Positions 34,953-43,703 are shown, numbered from the stretch's first letter. The stretch is 61,688 bases of DNA from Halostagnicola sp. A56 (GCF_000691505.1 NZ_JMIP02000016.1:1-61688); one strand, 5' to 3'. Program-made: numbers and translations. The notes: generated by a model from the letters alone, not told the origin.

Positions 34953-35105
34953 ATGACTCGAGAACGCCGGCGAACCGACCGGGTGGTCGATGGCCTCGAG
35001 CAGGTAGCGGACGGTTCGGACGATCGAAAGCGACGACGGCGCTCCGCGCACCGGCAACACGCTTCGAGCGATGCGGCCCCGGAGCTGTTCGACGAGGGGC
35101 TGTAG
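34953..35105 (+). CDS. Possible 50-residue Arg-rich protein after the reductase
   Basis: A 50-codon frame starts one base after the reductase stop codon: MTRERRRTDRVVDGLEQVAD and onward, ending in ASSDAAPELFDEGL. About 72% of its third codon positions are G or C, compatible with coding but not decisive. The composition (very rich in R) is unusual for an acidic haloarchaeal proteome. Tight spacing suggests translational coupling if real; a chance frame is the alternative. Confidence 0.35.
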   Translation: MTRERRRTDRVVDGLEQVADGSDDRKRRRRSAHRQHASSDAAPELFDEGL

Positions 35106-35266
35106 GATAGCGTTTCTGCGCTGCGTTTCGAGTCCAAGCGACGCGACCGTGTTCGACGGGCGGTAAGCCACGAAAACGGCGACGAGCGGTAAGCCGCGGA
35201 ACGGCGACGAGCGCCCAGATCCAAGGAGGGCGACGGCAACTACACGTGAGCGGCGTCGGATCCGGA

Positions 35267-35623
35267 CTACCGGTGTTCGCACGTCCGGTCGTGTGCGTAC
35301 TCGACGGCGTCCTCGAGCGAGCCCGGCCCGTCGTAGCTCGCCGAAAAGAGTTCCATGAAGCGCCGGGCGATTTTTCCGCAGCGTTCGAAGGTGAGAACGG
35401 TTCTGACGGTGTTCGTCTCGGAGAACTCGAGGCCCGGATAGCTGGTCGTCGTGAGCGTGTACCCGGGATGGTCTTCGCCGTCGAGCGACGCCGGTGCGAC
35501 TTTGACTCGCAGATCGCCCGATTCGTGGCGATAGATGCGGTACTGCATTTCCCGATCGCTGTCCGCCGGTGTGTAGCTCCTGTGTTCCGCTTCGGTCCAG
35601 TCTGGGGGAACCTCGATCTCCAT
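35267..35623 (-). CDS. Conserved haloarchaeal hypothetical protein
   Basis: Protein of 118 residues, no membrane segments. Beta-rich first half (MQYRIYRHESGDLRVKVAPA, then GYTLTTTSYPGLEFSET), helical second half (RTVLTFERCGKIARRFMELF, then SLEDAVEYAHDRTCEHR). The composition and codon use are native. I do not recognise a fold or function. It is convergent with the reductase pair and upstream of larE on the same strand. Confidence 0.7.
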   Translation of the reverse strand: MEIEVPPDWTEAEHRSYTPADSDREMQYRIYRHESGDLRVKVAPASLDGEDHPGYTLTTTSYPGLEFSETNTVRTVLTFERCGKIARRFMELFSASYDGPGSLEDAVEYAHDRTCEHR

Positions 35624-35812
35624 CGTGTCCCCCTATTCAGGCAAGGGATACGTTCGTATCGTATTACGCAATATTCCCGGACGTTAGTTGCGAAATCGGA
35701 CCAATGAGTGGTTTTGCTGGTCGAAGAAGATTATATTCTGGACGAACGTGTTTCAGATGTCGTCGAAGTCGAAGAATTCGCCTATCACGTGTCGAGCCTC
35801 GGCCGAGGGCCG

Positions 35813-36706
35813 TCAGTCCGTACTCGGGACGTCGTCGTCGACGCTCGCTCCATCGACATTCGCGCTGACGACGTCCCTCCCGCTGGCATCCGCTCCGTCG
35901 GTCTCGGGGCTCACGCTCCCGGTCCGGTAGCCGTGGAGGTCGAGGGTGACGTGCTCGAAACCGATATCCGAGAGGGCCTCGCGCGCGGCCTCGACGAAGG
36001 CCGGATCGAGCGCGACCTCGAGTTCGTCGGGGGCGACCTCGATTCGTGCGAGTCCGTCGTGGTCGCGCACACGGAACTGGTCGAACCCCCAGTCGCGGAG
36101 GACGGCTTCGGCCTGCTCGACGCGTGTGAGTCGCTCCTCGGTGACCGAAACCCCCGTCGGAATGCGAGAGGAGAGACAGGCCATCGACGGTTTGTCCGCG
36201 ACCGAGAGGTCGTAGCGCTCGGCGATCTCGCGAACCTCGTCTTTCGTGATGTCGTGGGCCAAAAGCGGCGAGGCGACGTCGAGTTCCTCGACGGCCTGCA
36301 GTCCCGGCCGGTGACCCGCGCCGGGGTCGTCGGCGTTAGTTCCGTCACAGACCGTCCCGATGTCGAGGCGTTTTGCCGTCTCGAGCATCTCGCCCAACCG
36401 CATCGTTCGACAGTGATAGCACCGATCGCCGTCGTTCTCGACGAAGTCGTCGCTCTCGAGTTCCGAGAAGGAGACGATCTCGTGGCGGATACCGATCTCC
36501 GCGGCGACCCGTCTCGCATCCTCGAGTTCGGCCTCGGGAAGCGTCTCGCTCTTTGCCGTACAGGCGACGGCGTCTGCGCCCAGCGCGTCGTGTGCGATAG
36601 CGGCCACGACGCTCGAGTCCACCCCGCCGGAGAACGCGACCAGCGCGCCGTCGCGGTCCGCGAGGTCGGCGCGGGCGGCCTCGAGTTTGGTCTCGACCGG
36701 AGTCAT
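35813..36706 (-). CDS. larE: ATP-dependent sacrificial sulfur transferase LarE-like
   Basis: N-type ATP pyrophosphatase of 297 residues. The PP-loop VAFSGGVDSSVVAAIAHDAL is at about 22-41, followed by NDGDRCYHCRTMRLGEML (about 90-107) and SRIPTGVSVTEERLTRVEQA (about 180). LarE moves sulfur from its own cysteine (sacrificial type) or from an iron-sulfur cluster (three-cysteine type) to the pincer nickel cofactor precursor. The cysteines of CYHC and SMACLSSRIP suggest the multi-cysteine version, an inference. No larB, larC or lactate racemase gene is nearby. The last 30 residues are a low-complexity D/S/A tail. The ATG at 36706 is the first with homology. Confidence 0.88.
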   Translation of the reverse strand: MTPVETKLEAARADLADRDGALVAFSGGVDSSVVAAIAHDALGADAVACTAKSETLPEAELEDARRVAAEIGIRHEIVSFSELESDDFVENDGDRCYHCRTMRLGEMLETAKRLDIGTVCDGTNADDPGAGHRPGLQAVEELDVASPLLAHDITKDEVREIAERYDLSVADKPSMACLSSRIPTGVSVTEERLTRVEQAEAVLRDWGFDQFRVRDHDGLARIEVAPDELEVALDPAFVEAAREALSDIGFEHVTLDLHGYRTGSVSPETDGADASGRDVVSANVDGASVDDDVPSTD

Positions 36707-36839
36707 GCCCACCCGTTCGGACCGGACAGGCAAAAGGACGTTGTCACCGCGGTCGGCACCCGGTTACCGCCAGTACCTCGCGGTAAGCACACCATTCTCG
36801 CGACAGCTTTACGGTGACCAACGGAATAGCGAGGGGCCA

Positions 36840-37364
36840 ATGGCCTTCGGCTCCACGCCGGACTGGTTTCACCTGAGCGACGAGCACGACATCGTCTGGG
36901 AGAGTCGTCCCCACCCGGTCGCGATGGGGACCGGGCTCCCGGTCGGCGTTCTCGTCACGCTCGTCGGGATCGTCGTCGTCGGCTGGAGTACGACGACCGA
37001 GACCACCCTGTTTCTGGCGATCGGCTTCGCGCTCGCGCTCGTCGGCGTCTCGCTGGTGCTCGTTCGATACCTGGTCTGGACGAACACCCGGTACGTCATC
37101 ACGACCGCCGAACTCTACAAGAAAGACGGCGTCGTCTCGAGGGACGTCACCCAGTTTCGCCTCGAGCGCGTCCAGAACATCAGTCTCGAGCAGGACGCGA
37201 TCGGTCGGGTGCTGGGATACGGGGATTTAACGGTCTACACCGCAGGGTCGGGCGATCCGGAGCTAACCTTCGAACACGTTCCCAGACCCGACCGCGCGAG
37301 TAGCTTGCTGAGCGATCAACTCCAGAACGTCTCCGAGCGATCGAGTCAATACCAACAGCCCTGA
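36840..37364 (+). CDS. Membrane protein with bacterial PH (YdbS-like) domain
   Basis: Protein of 174 residues. After a short soluble start (MAFGSTPDWFHLSDEHDIVW) come two membrane helices: GTGLPVGVLVTLVGIVVVGW (about 30-49) and LFLAIGFALALVGVSLVLVR (about 57-76). A C-terminal bPH_2 domain follows with RYVITTAELYKKDGVVSRDV and RLERVQNISLEQDAIGRVLG, then GYGDLTVYTAGSGDPEL, which match the YdbS pattern. Such proteins sit in the cytoplasmic membrane; their role is poorly defined. Confidence 0.85.
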   Translation: MAFGSTPDWFHLSDEHDIVWESRPHPVAMGTGLPVGVLVTLVGIVVVGWSTTTETTLFLAIGFALALVGVSLVLVRYLVWTNTRYVITTAELYKKDGVVSRDVTQFRLERVQNISLEQDAIGRVLGYGDLTVYTAGSGDPELTFEHVPRPDRASSLLSDQLQNVSERSSQYQQP

Positions 37365-37505
37365 TTTCGTTCCCGGTTTCGTTTTCGAGGCGCTCGCGCT
37401 CCGAGCGGCCGTTCGCGATCGCGTTGTGCGTTCGCGGCCGGCCTCGAACGCCCCGGCGGCGTGCGAAGGAAACGCCTTTCACCGACCGCTTCCCGTTTTC
37501 GGACG

Positions 37506-39848
37506 ATGGAGGTCGCCGAGGTGCTGCCGGAGTTCGCCGACGCCTTCGCGTTCGAGGAGTTCAACCGGATGCAACGCGAAGCCCTGCCCGCCTTACTCGA
37601 GCGCGAGGAGAACGTGGTCGCGAGCGCGCCGACCGCGTCCGGAAAGACCGCGCTCGCGGAGCTGGCGATCTGTAAGGCGCTCGCCGACGGCGGGACGGCG
37701 CTTTTTATCGCCCCGATGCGAGCGCTGACGAACGAGAAAGAAGACGACTGGGATCGCTTCGAGGAACTGGGCCACTCGGTCTACGTCGTCACCGGCGAGC
37801 GCGACCTGAACCCGCGGCGGGCGCGGCGGGCGGACATCCTCGTGATGACCCCCGAGAAACTCGACTCGGCGACCAGGAAACACGACTCGAGACGCTACGA
37901 TTTCGTCACCGACATCGACGTCTGCGTGATCGACGAGGTGCACTTGCTCGATGCCGACAGGCGAGGGTCGGTCCTTGAGGTGACGATTTCGCGATTGCGA
38001 CGGCTCTGTGAGCCCCGCATCGTCGCGCTCTCGGCGACGATGCCGAACGTCGAAGACGTCGCGGCGTGGCTCGACGCGAGCGCCGAGACGACCTTCGAGT
38101 TCGGCGAGGAGTACCGTCCCGTCGACCTCAACGCGGGAGTCAAAACCTACACGCACGGCGAGAACGCGTTCGCGGACAAGTACCGACGACTGTACCGGGC
38201 GCTCGACCTCGCCGAGCCACACCTGCGCGAAGACGGGCAGGCGCTCGTGTTCGTCTCCTCGCGACAGGACACGGTTCGGGCCGCGGAGAAAGCCAGAGAC
38301 GAGATTGCCGAACGCGACATACCGATGGGGGCCCGCGGGAACTACGATTTCCACACCGACGCACAGGAACTCGAGAACGACACGCTCCGAAACTCCGTCC
38401 TCGACGGCGTGGCCTTCCACCACGCGGGGCTCTCGAAGAACGACCGGGACCTCGTCGAGGAGTGGTTCAAGGAAGGGATTGTCGAACTGCTCTTTTCGAC
38501 CTCGACGCTGGCCTGGGGCGTGAACCTGCCCGCCCGCTGTGTCGTGATCCGGGACACGAAACTCCACGACCCGCTCGAGGGCGAGGTCGACATGAGCCCG
38601 CTCGACGTCCTCCAGATGCTCGGACGAGCGGGGCGGCCCGGCTACGACGATATCGGGTACGGCTGGGTCGTCTGCGACGCCTCGGAGGCCGACAAGTACA
38701 GACAGTTGCTCAAAGACGGCAAGGAGATCGAATCGCGACTCGCCGAGAGCTTAGAGACTCACCTCAACGCAGAGATCGCGATGGGGACGATCACGGACTT
38801 AGAGGACGTGATGGACTGGCTCGAGACGACGTTTTACTACGTCCGCGGGCAATCCCGGCCCGAGGAGTACGACTTCCCGAACCTCCGACAGCGGGTTCGA
38901 GACTGTCTCGAGCGCCTGGTCGAACGCGGATTCGTCGAGACAGGCGAGGACCTCTCGATCGAAGCGACGCCGCGGGGCGTGCTCGCCTCGAAGTACTACC
39001 TGCGCCTCGAGACGGCGGCGCGGTTCGCCTCGCTGACCGAGCGAGAGTCGATCGAGACGGCGGACGTGCTCGAGACCGTCGCCGGCGCGGTCGAGTTCGA
39101 TTCGGTCTCGGCGCGCCAGTCCGAACGCGACGCGATCAACGCCGTGCTGGTCGGCCAGGAGACCGACGATCTCGATGCGGGCCAGCGGAAGGTGCTCGCG
39201 ATTCTTATGGGAGCCGCCAGCGGGTCAACGCCGAGCGAACTCCGGAGCGACGCGTGGGTCATCCGGCGGAACGCGACCCGGCTCCTCTCGGCGCTACAGG
39301 CGTTTCTCGAGCGGTTTTCGGGGCCACACGAGGCGAACCTCGCCCGGCGGGTCGAAGCCCGGATCGAAAACGGCGTCGCCGAGGACGCGGTCGGGCTCAC
39401 GGCCATCGACGGGGTCGGGCCCGGTCGCGCGAGCAAACTCGCCAAAGAGGGACATTCGACGCCCGGCGACCTCGTCGAAGCGGGGATCGACGGACTCGTC
39501 TCGGCGGGCCTGTCGGACGGCGTCGCCGAGCGGGTCTACGAAAGCGCGCAGTCGCTTCCTGCCGTCGAACTCGGGTGGGGGCGGTTCCCCGACGAGATCG
39601 CGACCGGCGAGAACGACGCCCGCGAGGTGACGGTTCGCAACGTCGGCGAACCCGCACAGGCGGGCATTCGCGTCACCGTAAACGGGGTCGAGATGACGAA
39701 GACGAGCACGTACCTCCGAGGGGAGGAGACCGTCCCCGTCGGCGTCTTCGGGGCCAACGCGGACGAACTCGAGTTTACGGTCAGCGTCGCGTTCCCCGAC
39801 CTGCCGCTCGTGCCCCAGCGGGAGTCGAAGACGGTCGACATCGTCTAG
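37506..39848 (+). CDS. Hel308/Brr2-like Ski2-family DNA helicase
   Basis: Superfamily 2 helicase of 780 residues. Motifs: Q-motif-like FEEFNRMQREALPALLERE (about 15), Walker A SAPTASGKTALAE (about 40-52), TPEKLDSATR (about 118), DEVHLLD (about 143), SATMPNVEDVAAWLD (about 176), VSSRQDTVRA (about 254), HHAGLSKNDR (about 302), LFSTSTLAWGVNLPA and MLGRAGRPGYDDIGYG (about 367). After the winged-helix and ratchet domains, a helix-hairpin-helix is seen at LTAIDGVGPGRASKLAKEG (about 634). A C-terminal beta-sandwich-like stretch of about 80 residues resembles the Sec63/FN3-like end of Brr2-type proteins. The ATG at 37506 is used because homology begins MEVAEVLPEFADAF. Whether it is Hel308 itself or the second haloarchaeal paralogue cannot be told here. 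Confidence 0.9.
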   Translation: MEVAEVLPEFADAFAFEEFNRMQREALPALLEREENVVASAPTASGKTALAELAICKALADGGTALFIAPMRALTNEKEDDWDRFEELGHSVYVVTGERDLNPRRARRADILVMTPEKLDSATRKHDSRRYDFVTDIDVCVIDEVHLLDADRRGSVLEVTISRLRRLCEPRIVALSATMPNVEDVAAWLDASAETTFEFGEEYRPVDLNAGVKTYTHGENAFADKYRRLYRALDLAEPHLREDGQALVFVSSRQDTVRAAEKARDEIAERDIPMGARGNYDFHTDAQELENDTLRNSVLDGVAFHHAGLSKNDRDLVEEWFKEGIVELLFSTSTLAWGVNLPARCVVIRDTKLHDPLEGEVDMSPLDVLQMLGRAGRPGYDDIGYGWVVCDASEADKYRQLLKDGKEIESRLAESLETHLNAEIAMGTITDLEDVMDWLETTFYYVRGQSRPEEYDFPNLRQRVRDCLERLVERGFVETGEDLSIEATPRGVLASKYYLRLETAARFASLTERESIETADVLETVAGAVEFDSVSARQSERDAINAVLVGQETDDLDAGQRKVLAILMGAASGSTPSELRSDAWVIRRNATRLLSALQAFLERFSGPHEANLARRVEARIENGVAEDAVGLTAIDGVGPGRASKLAKEGHSTPGDLVEAGIDGLVSAGLSDGVAERVYESAQSLPAVELGWGRFPDEIATGENDAREVTVRNVGEPAQAGIRVTVNGVEMTKTSTYLRGEETVPVGVFGANADELEFTVSVAFPDLPLVPQRESKTVDIV

Positions 39849-39971
39849 GCGACGAGCGCCCGTCGTCAGCGTTGCCTCTCGGCGAGCGAGTCCGAGAAGC
39901 CGCCAAATCCGTGGGGACGACCCGCGAACGCGGTCCAAGGCCTTTTGCTGTCTCGTCCAGTAGTAGCGAGC

Positions 39972-40529
39972 ATGCAGCACGTGAAGATTCCGCAGGACCG
40001 TATCGGCGTTCTCATCGGCGAAGGAGGCGAGACGATGCGAGAGATCGAAGCGGCGGCCGAGGTTCGACTGGACATCGATTCCGAGAACGGGTCGGTCGCC
40101 GTCGACACCGTCGGCGATCCAGTCAAGGGGCTCAAAGGCCCGGAAATCGTTCGCGCGATCGGTCGCGGCTTTCCGCCGGAGGACGCGCTTCGACTGCTCG
40201 ACGACGACATGATGCTGTTCGACGTCGTCGACATCGACGCCGCCTCGCGCAACAAAAACGACCTGAAACGCAAGAAGGGACGACTGATCGGCGAAAACGG
40301 CCGCACTCGAGAGCTAATGGAGGAACTCGCGGGCGCGTCGGTCGTCATCTACGGCTCGACGCTGGGGGTCATCGGCTCCCCGCCGGAAGTCGACGCCGTC
40401 CGAACCGCCGCCGAGATGTTACTCGACGGCGCGCCACACGGCGCGGTCTACTCGTTCCTCGAGGAACGACACAACGAGATGAAACACCAGGGGATGCAGT
40501 ACCACGAGTATCCTGGCGGCAAGTCCTGA
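39972..40529 (+). CDS. Two-KH-domain RNA-binding protein (Dim2/Pno1-like)
   Basis: Protein of 185 residues with two KH domains: IPQDRIGVLIGEGGETMREI (about 5-24, with the GxxG loop GEGG) and KKGRLIGENGRTRELMEELA (about 97-116, GxxG loop GENG). The ending HQGMQYHEYPGGKS is characteristic of archaeal homologues of Pno1/Dim2. Dim2 guides 3'-end maturation of small-subunit rRNA in eukaryotes and partners aIF2 or Rio kinases in archaea. The role here is inferred from the family. The ATG at 39972 is chosen for homology; codons upstream are not conserved. Confidence 0.9.
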   Translation: MQHVKIPQDRIGVLIGEGGETMREIEAAAEVRLDIDSENGSVAVDTVGDPVKGLKGPEIVRAIGRGFPPEDALRLLDDDMMLFDVVDIDAASRNKNDLKRKKGRLIGENGRTRELMEELAGASVVIYGSTLGVIGSPPEVDAVRTAAEMLLDGAPHGAVYSFLEERHNEMKHQGMQYHEYPGGKS

Positions 40530-40625
40530 AGCGTTTTCGTCTAAGAACTGGAGATCAAATGAAATATCTCTGTTAGAGATTCAATATTTTATAGGTAGTA
40601 GCTAGAATAGAAGATTACTAGCTAG

Positions 40626-41057
40626 ATGTGTAACGATGCAAGTTTGTATTTATTTACCCGAAGAAGACTGCTTCAAACAACGGTCGTCAGTTTCAGCCTC
40701 CCGCTACAAGGTTGTCTCGAGTGGGTGACTGGGACCGAAGAGCAAAATGGCGCAGTCCTCATTATCAATAATTTAACCAAACATTCAATGATGATTGAAT
40801 ATATTGTACGTGGAGAAGAGAATTCTATCCTGCATGATGGCCAAACCACAATTAAGGCGGGAAAGGGGTTCCGTTCCCAAACATTCCCAGATGAGGCAAG
40901 AGCGGTAGAGTACCAATACCACTCAAATATAGCTGCTTGTTGTATTTGGCCTATTATATATTTATATTGGCCTGAAAAAGCAATTATAGATTGGATACAT
41001 ACACTAAATAAAAGAATTCGACACGGCGATTTAGTACCTATTTTAATTCATATATAA
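40626..41057 (+). CDS. AT-rich Tat lipoprotein, unknown function
   Basis: Protein of 143 residues that does not resemble its neighbours. The N-terminus FTRRRLLQTTVVSFSLPLQG ends in a lipobox-like PLQGC, so it looks like a haloarchaeal twin-arginine lipoprotein anchored at Cys30. The mature part has a beta-rich stretch (GAVLIINNLTKHSMMIEYIV) and a later hydrophobic segment ACCIWPIIYLYWPEKAII with paired cysteines. It contains few acidic residues and its DNA is about 60% A/T with A/T-ending codons, against strong G/C bias on both sides. TTTTATAG near 40588 supplies a promoter-like element. I do not recognise it; recent horizontal gain is likely. Confidence 0.68.
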   Translation: MCNDASLYLFTRRRLLQTTVVSFSLPLQGCLEWVTGTEEQNGAVLIINNLTKHSMMIEYIVRGEENSILHDGQTTIKAGKGFRSQTFPDEARAVEYQYHSNIAACCIWPIIYLYWPEKAIIDWIHTLNKRIRHGDLVPILIHI

Positions 41058-41072
41058 ATAAGAAACCGTCAT

Positions 41073-41795
41073 TTACCCGCCGATATACGTCTCGACGAAC
41101 TTGTCGGATTCGAGGCTATCCGGCGTCCCCGAGCGTCTCACTGATCCGTTCTCGAGCAGGTAGAGTCGGTCGGCGTGCTCGAGTGCGAACGTGATGTTCT
41201 GCTCGCAGATGAGGATCTCGACGGACAGTTCCTGAATGGACTCGAGCGCCTCGCTGATGTCCTGTAGGATGACTGGCGCGAGCCCGATCGACGGCTCGTC
41301 GAGGATGAGAAACTCGGGGTCGCTCATCAGTCCGCGGCCGAGCGAGAGCATCTGCATCTCGCCGCCACTCAGCGACTGAGTTTCCTGGGTCCGTCGCTCC
41401 TCGAGTCGCGGGAAGAGATCGAACACCTCCTCGAGTCGTCGTTCCTCGCCCTCGTCGTTTAGATACGACCCGAGACGTAGGTTCTGCTCGACGCTCATGT
41501 AGTCGAACAGGTCTCGACGCTCGGTGCAGTAAAACAACCCGTCCGCGATCAGGTTCGACGTCGAGGAGTCGGCGACCTCCATCCCGTTGTATCGGATCGA
41601 TCCGTCGTAGTCGTGGAACCCGCCGATCGTATCGACCAGCGTCGACTTGCCGGCCCCGTTCGGGCCGATCACCGCGACGGTCTCGCCGCTTTTGACGTCG
41701 ACGTTCACGTCCTCGAGCGCCTGTACTTTCCCGTACGAGACCGAGAGGTTCTCGACCGAGAGAACGGCGTCGGTCTCCTGTTTCGTCGTGCTCAT
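41073..41795 (-). CDS. Liv-type ABC transporter ATP-binding protein (LivF-like)
   Basis: ATPase subunit of 240 residues from a branched-chain amino acid/amide-type (HAAT) importer. Walker A GPNGAGKST at about 40-48, signature LSGGEMQMLSLGR near 143, Walker B FLILDEPSIGLAP near 164 and the H-loop region ICEQNITFALEHADR near 196. It overlaps livG by four bases. The substrate of the complex is set by the binding protein at 43734, not by this subunit. Confidence 0.92.
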   Translation of the reverse strand: MSTTKQETDAVLSVENLSVSYGKVQALEDVNVDVKSGETVAVIGPNGAGKSTLVDTIGGFHDYDGSIRYNGMEVADSSTSNLIADGLFYCTERRDLFDYMSVEQNLRLGSYLNDEGEERRLEEVFDLFPRLEERRTQETQSLSGGEMQMLSLGRGLMSDPEFLILDEPSIGLAPVILQDISEALESIQELSVEILICEQNITFALEHADRLYLLENGSVRRSGTPDSLESDKFVETYIGG

Positions 41796-42568
41796 AGTTC
41801 CCCTCCGAGGTAGGCTTCCTGTACCGTCGGATCGTTTCGAATCTCGTCGGGGGATCCTTCGGCGATCTTTTCGCCGAAGGAAATCACGACGACCCTGTCG
41901 ACGAGATCGAGGAGTCCGTGCATGTTGTGGTCGATGACGATCAACGTCATCCCGTCTTCGCGCAGCGACCGAAACAGCGTCGCCGTTCGTTCGACCTCCT
42001 CCGGCGTGAGCCCGGCGAACGGTTCGTCGACCAGCAGGAGATCCGGCTCGGTTCCGATCGCCCGACCGACCTCGAGCCGTAACAATCCGGCGTGGGGGAG
42101 TTCGTCGGGCGTCTGATGCATGTACTCGGTCAGTCCGACCTGCTGGCAGATCTCCCTGGCTCGGTCCTCGACGTCGGTTCGGAACTCGTCGAACGAGAAC
42201 AATTTGTTCGGAACCATCGACAGCGAGACGTTCTCGAGGACGGTTCGATCCTCGAGCGGTCGGAAGGTCTGGTACGTCCGGGCTAGTCCCTTCTCGACGA
42301 GTGCATACTGGGGCATCCCCGTGACGTCTTCGTCTCGATAATAGATCGTGCCATCGGTGGGCGGAAAAGCCCCCGACACGCAGTTGAACGTTGTCGACTT
42401 GCCGGCCCCATTTGGGCCGATAAAGCCCAGAATCTCTTCCTCGCGGACCGAAAACGACAGGTCGTCGACCGCGACGACGCCGCCGAAGCGTTTGGTCACG
42501 TTCTCGAGGCGGAGGATGTCGTCCGTGCGTGCTGTGCCATCGACCGATTGCGTAGCGTGTGAACTCAT
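41792..42568 (-). CDS. Liv-type ABC transporter ATP-binding protein (LivG-like)
   Basis: Second ATPase subunit, 258 residues. Walker A GPNGAGKSTTFNCV at about 54, Walker B LLLVDEPFAGLTPEE near 184, the H-loop VIDHNMHGLLDLVDRVVV near 214, and the LivG-type C-terminus DEIRNDPTVQEAYLGGEL. The ABC signature is unusual: where LSxGQQRxLEIAR is expected the sequence reads LPHAGLLRLEVGR. I believe similar variants occur in other archaeal LivG proteins, so it may still hydrolyse ATP in partnership with LivF. It is 13 bases downstream of the permease gene. Confidence 0.92.
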   Translation of the reverse strand: MSSHATQSVDGTARTDDILRLENVTKRFGGVVAVDDLSFSVREEEILGFIGPNGAGKSTTFNCVSGAFPPTDGTIYYRDEDVTGMPQYALVEKGLARTYQTFRPLEDRTVLENVSLSMVPNKLFSFDEFRTDVEDRAREICQQVGLTEYMHQTPDELPHAGLLRLEVGRAIGTEPDLLLVDEPFAGLTPEEVERTATLFRSLREDGMTLIVIDHNMHGLLDLVDRVVVISFGEKIAEGSPDEIRNDPTVQEAYLGGEL

Positions 42569-42581
42569 TGATATCTCCGTG

Positions 42582-43607
42582 TTAGGTAGTTGGGTTCGCG
42601 CGTCGATCTCGTAACTCGAGTATCTTGCGACTCAGGTCTCCTAGCCCCGGAATGAGTCCTTTCGGTAGGAAGAACAGGACGAGCAAGGCGAGCGTGAAGA
42701 AAATCACCATCGAGACGTGACTGAACGTCGTTTGCAGGAAGTCACGAACGAAATAGTAGGCGATCCCGATCGCTGCGGGGCCGGTGATCGTTCCCATCCC
42801 GCCGAGGATACTGATCAACACGACTTCGATGCTGACGACCACCAGCAACAGGGCGTCCGGTGACGGGCTCCCGCCCGTGTGGACGAACGCCGCGCCGGCG
42901 AACCCGCCCACTGCACCGCTCATCGTGAACGAGAACACTTTGAATTTGGCCGGATTGATACCCGACGCCAGTACCGCGTCTTCGTCCTCTCGGATTGCGG
43001 TAAAGATCTCACCGACGTACGAGCGAGTGAACACGTAAAACAGCGTGAAGATCCCCAGGAAAAAGAAGAGACTGATGTAATAGTAGACGAATACTTCCTG
43101 GTCGAACGGCGTTCTGAACCCGATCGTCGTCAGGATCGACGCGACCGTGTCGCCGATGGTAACGAGGCTGTCTGGACTTCTGAGGCCCGCCTCGCCGCCG
43201 AGAATCCCCGGGAAGATGTTGGCGATCTGCACTAATATGAGCGGAATAATGAGCGTGATGAGCGCCAGGTACGGGCCTCGGAGCCGGAGTGCGGGGAATC
43301 CCACGATGATTCCGAGCAGGCCCGCAACGGCCGTTCCCACGACGATCGCGAGTACGGGCGTTACCCCGAGGTGGAGGTTGACGAGCGTCGCGGTGTACCC
43401 GCCCGCTGCGAAGAACATGCTGTGACCGAAACTCAACTGTCCGGTGTACCCCGAAACGTAGTCCCAACTCATCGCGAACATACCGAGGAACAGTGCCCCC
43501 TGTAGCTGTCGTACCGTAAGTACGTCCAGCAAAAACGGTGCAAACGCGAGCCCTCCCAGACAGACGATACCCACCACGTGCCGCGGTTCGAGATCTAAAC
43601 GTGTCAT
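42582..43607 (-). CDS. Liv-type ABC transporter permease (LivM-like)
   Basis: Permease of 341 residues with about eight to ten membrane helices. Family landmarks: GYTGQLSFGHSMFFAAGGYT (about 53-72), LRLRGPYLALITLIIPLILV (about 107-126) and the cytoplasmic coupling region TRSYVGEIFTAIREDEDAVLASGINPAKFK (two segments near 189-218). GGMGTITGPAAIGIAYYFV near 271 is also typical. It is the first gene of livM-livG-livF on the minus strand, divergent from the binding-protein gene with 126 bases between the starts, so both halves of the importer share one control region. Confidence 0.93.
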   Translation of the reverse strand: MTRLDLEPRHVVGIVCLGGLAFAPFLLDVLTVRQLQGALFLGMFAMSWDYVSGYTGQLSFGHSMFFAAGGYTATLVNLHLGVTPVLAIVVGTAVAGLLGIIVGFPALRLRGPYLALITLIIPLILVQIANIFPGILGGEAGLRSPDSLVTIGDTVASILTTIGFRTPFDQEVFVYYYISLFFFLGIFTLFYVFTRSYVGEIFTAIREDEDAVLASGINPAKFKVFSFTMSGAVGGFAGAAFVHTGGSPSPDALLLVVVSIEVVLISILGGMGTITGPAAIGIAYYFVRDFLQTTFSHVSMVIFFTLALLVLFFLPKGLIPGLGDLSRKILELRDRRANPTT

Positions 43608-43644
43608 GTCATCACTTACCCTCTCGTTAGAGAAGTCTCAACAT

Positions 43645-43655
43645 GATACTTATAT
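43645..43655 (-). promoter_or_regulatory. TATA region of livM-G-F
   Basis: An A/T element reading GATATAAGT on the minus strand, about 40-48 bases before the livM start at 43607. A leader of about 15 bases would result. Confidence 0.4.
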
Positions 43656-43703
43656 CTTGCCATCGATTCGGTATCGTCCATCGGTGGTATGTTACCAACA
43701 CAC

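Noticed and set aside
33146..35239. 697-codon open frame opposite the nitrite/sulfite reductase
   Set aside because: Longer than the real gene but without any motif; the plus strand shows cysteine motifs of the reductase family.
40597..40625. Near-duplicate TAGTAGCTAG / TACTAGCTAG before the lipoprotein gene
   Set aside because: Short, in A/T-rich DNA where such similarity is expected by chance.
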